The notes beneath the pieces were generated by a model. The model had not been told where the DNA came from and did no database searches. It saw nothing but the letters and a program-made list of their open reading frames with translations. 64,000 nucleotides of DNA from Rhizobiales bacterium CCH3-A5. Lineage in GTDB: Bacteria; Pseudomonadota; Alphaproteobacteria; Rhizobiales; Beijerinckiaceae. The stretch is taken from contig LSIB01000064.1 in the NCBI GenBank assembly GCA_001556025.1, forward strand, positions 123,800 to 187,799. The letters are read 5' to 3'. This document shows positions 56,008-64,000 of this stretch, piece after piece (the first letter of the stretch is position 1; each line of letters starts with the position of its first letter). Both the position numbers and the translations under genes were made by a program.

Positions 56008-57198
56008 ATGAAACAGAGCTGGCGCTGGTTTGGCCCCGACGACGCCGTGACGCTTGCCGCCGCCCGCCAGGCGGGCGCAAGCGGCATCGTCACCGCCCTT
56101 CACCAGATTCCCTATGGCGAGGTCTGGAGCGTGGCTGCGATCGAGACACGCAAAGCGCAGATCGCCGTGCCCGGCTTCGGCCTGCACTGGGCCGTGGTCG
56201 AGAGCCTGCCGGTGCATGAGCGCATCAAGCTCGGCGAGGGCGATCTCGAACCGCTCTTCGCCAGCTACCGGCAGTCGCTGCACAACCTCGCCGCCTGCGG
56301 GCTGACGACGGTCTGCTACAACTTCATGCCGGTGCTGGACTGGACCCGCACCCAACTCGACGCCCCCGTTCCGGGTGGAGCGCGGGCGCTGCGCTTCAAC
56401 ATCCACGAATACGTCGCCTTCGACTGGCTGATGCTGGAGCGGCCGGGGGCTGACGAGGGCCATCCGACGGAGGTTCTGGACCGCGCCAAAGCGTGGTTCA
56501 GCGCCTCGACGCAAGGCGACCGCGACCGCCTCCTCGCTAATATCATGGCCGGGCTGCCCGGCGCCTATGACCGCTATGACGTGCCCAGCCTGCGCGCCAT
56601 GCTGGCGCGCTATGACGGCGTCGATGCGGCCGCGCTGCAGGCCAACCTCGAGCGCTTCCTCGAAGCGGTGATCCCGACGGCGGCCGAACTCGGCATCAAT
56701 CTCTGCATCCACCCGGACGATCCGCCGCGCCCGCTCTTCGGCCTGCCGCGCATCGTCTCGACGGAAAACCACATCGCCGCCATCCTGGCGATGGTCGATC
56801 ATCCCGCCAATGGGCTGACCCTGTGCTCGGGCTCGCTCGGGGCCCATCCCGACAACGACGTGCCGGCGATCGCGCGGCGTTTCGCCGACCGGATCTGGTT
56901 CGCGCATCTGCGCAATGTCGCGAAGGACCCGGACGGCTCCTTCATGGAGGCCGAGCATCTCGGCGGCGACACCGACATGGTCGCGCTGGTCGAGGCGCTG
57001 CTGGCCGAGGAGCGCCGCCGCAAGGCGGCCGGACGCACCGACTGGGAGATCCCGATGCGGCCCGACCATGGCCACGAGATCCTGGACGATATCGGTCGGG
57101 GGAGCTTCCCGGGCTACCCGGCGATCGGCCGGCTGCGCGGCCTCGCCGAACTGCGCGGCGTGATGGCGGCGCTGGAGCATCGCCACCGGCCGGAGTGA
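56008..57198 (+). CDS. uxuA: Mannonate dehydratase
   Basis: A 396-aa TIM-barrel enzyme that dehydrates D-mannonate to 2-keto-3-deoxygluconate in hexuronate catabolism. UxuA features include the N-terminal [18 protein letters not shown]-like [19 protein letters not shown] near residue 110, the metal-site stretch [13 protein letters not shown] and the end RPDHGHEI. An AGGAGGCGGG site precedes the ATG. It is last in the TRAP operon. The oxidoreductase (uxuB) and isomerase (uxaC) of the pathway are not in the window. Confidence 0.95.
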   Translation: MKQSWRWFGPDDAVTLAAARQAGASGIVTALHQIPYGEVWSVAAIETRKAQIAVPGFGLHWAVVESLPVHERIKLGEGDLEPLFASYRQSLHNLAACGLTTVCYNFMPVLDWTRTQLDAPVPGGARALRFNIHEYVAFDWLMLERPGADEGHPTEVLDRAKAWFSASTQGDRDRLLANIMAGLPGAYDRYDVPSLRAMLARYDGVDAAALQANLERFLEAVIPTAAELGINLCIHPDDPPRPLFGLPRIVSTENHIAAILAMVDHPANGLTLCSGSLGAHPDNDVPAIARRFADRIWFAHLRNVAKDPDGSFMEAEHLGGDTDMVALVEALLAEERRRKAAGRTDWEIPMRPDHGHEILDDIGRGSFPGYPAIGRLRGLAELRGVMAALEHRHRPE

Positions 57199-57362
57199 GC
57201 CCGCCCGCGTCGCCGGCTCCTGCCATATCCTGTCAGCAACCGCGCCCTGTCGCTGCAGCACGTTCGGCCCCGCGTGATAAACATCCCTGCCGCCCGGACG
57301 CCGGGCTGGCATGGCCCGGCTTTTGCCCTATCTCTAGCGCTTCAGCCCAACCGGACGCCCCC

Positions 57363-60374
<3,012 letters not shown>

Positions 60375-60408
60375 AACATAACCATTTCAAACCCGCCAAG
60401 CCTGTCTC

Positions 60409-61551
60409 TCATATATTGAGTGGCATTTGCTGCCAACCAAGCTGTAAAGGCACGCGCTCAACTTCGAAATCTCTTAGATCGCCGATATTAGAGATCACTT
60501 GTGTGAGATGATGAACTGTGTTGGCTCGCCGCCAATTTGTCGCTTGGCCAATCGCTCGACCTTGAGAAACATCGAAAATGTAACGATCGCCAAGCGAAAA
60601 AGCTGGCCCGGCAAAAAAGCCAGACGAAACAATCCGATTAGCGACTTTCGGCATTTCAACCGACAGCTTTCTGTCTTTTGCTCCGCGTGAAACCAACCAC
60701 TTTTCGGCTGTGCTATATCGAAAATGCGGAATAGCAGGAATGCCCGCTTTCGATCCAAAGTTAAATTTGGCACTGTCGGCAGCATAATCACCAAACATCA
60801 AATTTTGTTTGACTGCTGTCTCAAGATGCCAAGCCTTTCGGAAAGCTAACCATTCACCGCGCGCGATCACCACAGAGCTCGCTGCCGGGGACGGGTTAAC
60901 TTCTGGAAAGCTAGTCGCCTGCCAAATGACTTGTGACCACAGGCCAATCGCTAGCACCCGCTGCAACGTAACGACCATAACTTCGGCAGCTTCGCTAGTA
61001 TCAGAGAAATCAATACTGTTGCCAAAATCTAGAACTAGAATCGCGTCGGAAGGCTTACGGGCCAACGAGATAAGGACGCGATGAATCCGACTAGGGAGCG
61101 CATCATCTTCGAGATCTTCGGGCTTCAGGCGTAAAGCAAAAGGCGACGCCTTAAGCCGAAGCACTTCTAAAACCGCCTTTTGCAGAAAACTTTCGATGTC
61201 ACTGAGACTAGCCACAAGCCAAGGCATCGCTGAATAACGTCGCGAGAGCCTGAACAAATCGGGTAGCCAAATGTGTGCAGATTCTCGCTTAAGCTCGTCG
61301 AAGAGAAATCTTGCATCAAGTAAGCAAGGACGCAGGGGCCAAGTTCGTCCAAGTCGTTGCGCGGTAACTGCGACAAGCTCAGAACCTTCTAGGTGACGCC
61401 CCATTTCAGCATCGTGCTCACTGGGAGGTGGAGCAACAAAGGAAGGCAAAATGCGTTGGCGAACTCCCTGAACTAATTCAGGCATCGCTCCGCGCTCGCC
61501 TGACTTAAGGCGCAGTATTGGGCTGTACGACTGCGTATCGATACTTTCCAC
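60409..61551 (-). CDS. Beta-family protein (phage T4 beta protein-like)
   Basis: A 380-aa protein recognised as beta family by its N-terminal pattern SYSPILRLKSGERGAMPEL, the ILPSFVAPPP strand and the C-terminal GTP-like set of Trp/Arg motifs typical of that family (WLAFRKAWHLETA, NWRRANTVHHLTQVISNIG). The biochemical activity is unknown. The GTG start is preceded by a perfect AGGAGG that overlaps the stop codon of the upstream XRE/ImmA gene, so translation is coupled. Base composition is clearly lower in G+C than the neighbours. It probably acts as the effector of a two-gene defence or toxin-antitoxin unit. Confidence 0.75.
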   Translation of the reverse strand: MESIDTQSYSPILRLKSGERGAMPELVQGVRQRILPSFVAPPPSEHDAEMGRHLEGSELVAVTAQRLGRTWPLRPCLLDARFLFDELKRESAHIWLPDLFRLSRRYSAMPWLVASLSDIESFLQKAVLEVLRLKASPFALRLKPEDLEDDALPSRIHRVLISLARKPSDAILVLDFGNSIDFSDTSEAAEVMVVTLQRVLAIGLWSQVIWQATSFPEVNPSPAASSVVIARGEWLAFRKAWHLETAVKQNLMFGDYAADSAKFNFGSKAGIPAIPHFRYSTAEKWLVSRGAKDRKLSVEMPKVANRIVSSGFFAGPAFSLGDRYIFDVSQGRAIGQATNWRRANTVHHLTQVISNIGDLRDFEVERVPLQLGWQQMPLNI

Positions 61552-61561
61552 CGCGCGCCTC

Positions 61562-62860
61562 CTACATTGAAATAAGTCGCTGTCTAACCTGTCCTGCGCC
61601 TACCCGATCATAGAATAATTTGTAGTCATTCCGTTCACGGCGAATTCTTCCAAAGACAATCGCCGGGTTTATTTCCAACTGCCTAGCAAATTGATCAACT
61701 GACGCTGCCGAGCGAGTGACTCTCACGGTCGACTGCCGCCATCGTTCTGGAGGGATCAGCATACTCGAAGCAAACTGATCTGCTTCTAATTCCAATTCGT
61801 CAACCGCCTTGAGATCGGTTTCCTCGTCAAAAAAACCAGATGCAAGCCCAGCGTTATAATGCAAAATAGTGTGGCCTATCTCATGAAGAAGGGTAAACCA
61901 GAAATTATCGAGCCTATCTTGCCTAATCGTTAATCCAATAACTGGCGTGCTGCCCAGAAGAAATGCTGCGCCATCAAGTTTTAATCCCGTGATCTGCGGT
62001 TCAATTAAAACAAGCACGCCATTGGTTTTACACCATTCAACTGCACGAGACGGTCCATCATCATAAATACTAAGCCTAACTAAATTGGCAACCCAACTTA
62101 GATTAACTTGGTCAAATACTCCTGAGATTTCTTTTGCCGATCGCTCAGCCCTTTGTAAAATGCGCGCTCGCCAAGCGGCGAGCATCGCATCGTCCTGCAA
62201 ATCTAGGCTTCGCAAACCAGTGCGGAGCAAACCTGGACTACCTAGGCTTGCACTGCTTTCGTCTATGAAATCTAAGATTTTTTGGCGGGCCGCAACCTCA
62301 TCGTCTGGGGTATCAAACCATCCGGATCGTCGTGCATGCAGAGCAATCGCCTTCATCTGGCGATCATCAATTTCTGTTTTTGGAGGGGATTTGAGCGCTA
62401 TCAGACTAGCATCTAACCCTTCTACAATTCTGGCTTCGATCTGTACGCCTAGCACACCAGCGATACGACGAAATGCTTGGAGGCTTATTGAGCGATAGCG
62501 CTCGCTCTCATATCGCTGAATTTGCTGCTCGCGGAGGTTTAGCCGTTGAGCCAATTCAGACTGCGACATGTTGCGAGCAATTCGCGCGATTATCAACAAA
62601 ACCCCAGGGTCGTGCCGCCACTTCAGAGACAGCCCGTCGGAATCCCCGCTTCGAACCGCTTCGTATGCATCGAGCATGGCTTGCGATATGCGGCGTGTCG
62701 CTTGCAACGCTCGTTCATGCAGGTCCCATACGTCGGCCGGAACTCGGTATCGTTCGGGGTCCGCGATGAAGTCGGCGGATCGGTTGTCGTCGATACGCGC
62801 CAGTAGCGATCTCGTTCGACGAGCTTCGCGCTCATTGAGGATGACTGGTGACTCCGGCAT
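61562..62860 (-). CDS. XRE-family regulator fused to ImmA/IrrE-type metallopeptidase
   Basis: A 432-aa protein. An N-terminal region of about 75 residues, host-like in composition, precedes a Cro/C1-type helix-turn-helix (about 87-142, MSQSELAQRLNLREQQIQRYE). A COG2856/ImmA-like domain contains the zinc motif HEIGH (residues 326-330) and ELEADQFASSMLIPPE. Such proteins are antitoxins or stress-sensing repressors that cleave or release a partner. It heads a two-gene operon with the beta-family gene and has an inverted repeat directly upstream, consistent with autorepression. The AT-rich composition after about residue 74 suggests horizontal origin. The start at 62860 is chosen over an open upstream extension through a repeat. 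Confidence 0.88.
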   Translation of the reverse strand: MPESPVILNEREARRTRSLLARIDDNRSADFIADPERYRVPADVWDLHERALQATRRISQAMLDAYEAVRSGDSDGLSLKWRHDPGVLLIIARIARNMSQSELAQRLNLREQQIQRYESERYRSISLQAFRRIAGVLGVQIEARIVEGLDASLIALKSPPKTEIDDRQMKAIALHARRSGWFDTPDDEVAARQKILDFIDESSASLGSPGLLRTGLRSLDLQDDAMLAAWRARILQRAERSAKEISGVFDQVNLSWVANLVRLSIYDDGPSRAVEWCKTNGVLVLIEPQITGLKLDGAAFLLGSTPVIGLTIRQDRLDNFWFTLLHEIGHTILHYNAGLASGFFDEETDLKAVDELELEADQFASSMLIPPERWRQSTVRVTRSAASVDQFARQLEINPAIVFGRIRRERNDYKLFYDRVGAGQVRQRLISM

Positions 62861-62874
62861 GCTCCGGTTATTAC

Positions 62875-62892
62875 CACAACGAATTTGTTGTG
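62875..62892. promoter_or_regulatory. Inverted repeat upstream of the XRE/ImmA gene
   Basis: CACAAC-GAATTT-GTTGTG is a perfect 6-6-6 inverted repeat, and its AT-rich core is itself nearly symmetric. It lies 15 bases before the start codon of the XRE/ImmA gene. The position and form fit an autoregulatory operator bound by the encoded helix-turn-helix. Confidence 0.55.
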
Positions 62893-62940
62893 TCGATACC
62901 AATGGCGGATTGAGCCGTCGTGCCCTCCCGTCGACCGGCG

Positions 62941-62991
62941 GGCCCTCATCCGGCCCTCCGGGCCACCTTCTCCCATCCGGAAGAAGGAGGA
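62941..62991. repeat. Dispersed intergenic repeat (CCGGCCCTCCGGGCC type)
   Basis: A G/C hairpin GGCCC-TCC-GGGCC is followed by CCTTCTCCC and a mirrored GAAGAAGG. This arrangement resembles a repeat family common between genes in rhizobial genomes, recalled from general knowledge. Only this copy is in the window. It sits between the XRE/ImmA operator and the broken SEC-C gene. Confidence 0.5.
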
Positions 62992-63080
62992 GGCGTCGCG
63001 GCTCCTCGCCTCGTCGTCTTGCCGAAAGCGCCTCTCTCACGCTACGGGATCGCCCCCACCGAAAGGCGATGGAGGCTGCC

Positions 63081-63346
63081 ATGACCCGCAACACCCATAC
63101 TCTCACCGACCAGCCGTCCTTTTGAGGTCACGAGCAAGCGTCGCAAATCCTATCCGTCCGAAACCCGCGTGAAGCGCGGCGTCCGCATCGTCCATGGCGA
63201 TGTCGAACTGCAGGAAAAGCTCGGCCGCAACGACCTCTGCGTCTGCGGCTCCGGGCGCAGATTTCAAAAACTGCTGCATGAGGAGCGGCCAGTTCGATTG
63301 CTCGCAGCGGGATGACTACTTTCAGGGAGTGATGGCCCCTCGATGA
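63081..63346 (+). pseudogene. Frameshifted SEC-C motif protein gene
   Basis: Reading in three consecutive frames reconstructs a small SEC-C (zinc) protein. The first part is [14 protein letters not shown], which stops at 63125. With one T removed from the TTTT run near 63120 the frame continues as [16 protein letters not shown] to [15 protein letters not shown]. With one A removed from the AAAAA run near 63268 it goes on to CCM and SQRDDYF, stopping at 63346. The SEC-C motif CxCGSG...CC is thus intact apart from the two shifts. Both shifts are single-base gains in homopolymers, so sequencing error is possible. SEC-C domains bind zinc and are named after the SecA C-terminus. Confidence 0.7.
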
Positions 63347-63351
63347 TCAGG

Positions 63352-63517
63352 CGCGGGGAACCCCTCTCCTGTAAGGAGAGGGGCAGGGGTGAGGTGACGG
63401 CTGCTTGACCAGCGAGGCATCGGTCCTATCCGGTGCTGCGGTTAGGCCGTGCCATATGCGGAGAACGTCCGACCCCTCACCCCTGCCCCTCTCCCTCCGG
63501 GAGAGGGGTTCCTCGCG
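63352..63517. repeat. Pair of inverted dispersed repeats
   Basis: Two copies of a roughly 45-base element lie head to head about 75 bases apart. Each contains the hairpin CCCCTCTCC paired with GGAGAGGGG (63361-63383 and 63486-63508) and a flanking GGCAGGGGTGAGG or its complement. This is a REP-like intergenic repeat. Together with the element at 62941 it marks the region as a repeat-rich junction. Confidence 0.7.
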
Positions 63518-64000
63518 CTCGTCCGACATGTGGCGCGACAATCCCCCTGCCATCCGCCGTCAACACGCTAATCCCCACCCCCACAGACCCGTGCCACACT
63601 GCCCTCGCCCATCACCCAAAGGGGGCGGCCATCCGGAGGTGCGCCATTGGTCGGGTGACGGGTCGGCGCCTGCGGGTGGAGTCACGATCCGCTCCCGGGA
63701 GGCTTCGGGGCACCGCCCTGGGGGTACTATGGCCCCTGTGCGAGGAGCTCGCTGGAACGGCCGATGGCATCACGCCTTCGTCCCATGCCCGACTAGACGC
63801 GACAAGGCGATGAGCCGCACTGGCGTCGAAAGGGCTCGCGGCGATGGCTGGCTTTCGACCTAACAAGCGCGGCCCGGAGCCCAAAATCGCCGAAGGCGGA
63901 GCGCCACGGGGCGTGCGACGGGTGGCTCAATCCCGCCGCGCCGCGTCCTGGCTCAACGGATGCGGATTGTCTCTCGCGCCTCGCGGCGCTCCGCCAGCCC
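63518..64000. other. No recognisable gene
   Basis: High-GC sequence with only short, unconvincing open frames on both strands and no family motif, tRNA or obvious promoter that I can see. It may be intergenic, or the decayed edge of a gene outside the window. Confidence 0.4.

Noticed and set aside
63612..63884. 90-codon minus-strand frame near the right end
   Set aside because: Arg/Pro/Ser-rich translation with no recognisable motif and no ribosome-binding site.

Overview
The window is high-GC DNA whose gene content points to an alphaproteobacterium of the order Hyphomicrobiales (Rhizobiales), possibly Bosea or a relative. The evidence is the solute-transport-rich gene content, a GTTC-N7-GTTC SOS box of the alphaproteobacterial type, a divergent ssb/uvrA pair, and rhizobial-style dispersed repeats. 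The genus is an inference.

Layout, left to right. (1) 1-2.4 kb: a minus-strand sulfate-activation operon, cysH-cysD-cysN, with cysN cut by the window edge. (2) 2.5-4.4 kb: an SDR protein lacking the usual YxxxK motif and an unrecognised 273-aa protein. (3) 4.4-13.2 kb: a co-directional cluster of a VanA-like Rieske O-demethylase, a GntR/FCD regulator, a VanB-like reductase, a five-gene branched-chain-amino-acid-type ABC importer and a single-domain MetE-like protein. It looks like uptake and demethylation of a methoxylated compound. (4) 13.2-34.4 kb: a two-partner secretion locus. An 18.5-kb gene encodes a 6,155-aa exoprotein, coupled by a 4-base overlap to its TpsB outer-membrane transporter and followed by a SapC-family gene. 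(5) 34.5-50.2 kb: mostly housekeeping and metabolic genes. These are a DUF892 ferritin-like protein, a serine/alanine-glyoxylate aminotransferase divergent from a fused FAD/Fe-S glycolate- or lactate-type dehydrogenase, an HWE histidine kinase, tRNA-Gln(CUG), glpK, ppx/gppA-rlmE-zntB-like genes, an exported MetX-like hydrolase, an M20 peptidase, a LysR-cupin pair and ssb with an SOS box. (6) 50.4-57.2 kb: a block between ssb and uvrA holding a DinB-fold protein, a second glyoxylate aminotransferase, a GntR regulator, a complete TRAP transporter and mannonate dehydratase. It suggests hexuronate or aldonate use. (7) 57.4-60.4 kb: uvrA. (8) 60.4-64 kb: an AT-richer accessory segment. It holds a two-gene XRE/ImmA protease plus beta-family protein module, an inverted-repeat operator, a doubly frameshifted SEC-C motif gene, dispersed repeats, and a terminal stretch with no recognisable gene.

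Two loci deserve most attention. One is the giant TpsA-TpsB-SapC operon: its exoprotein carries predicted alpha-helical repeat inserts and four closely spaced cysteine pairs inside an otherwise repetitive, Cys-poor beta-helix. The other is the XRE/ImmA-beta module, which looks like a horizontally acquired toxin-antitoxin or anti-phage unit. Several operons carry clear palindromic operators next to a plausible regulator gene.
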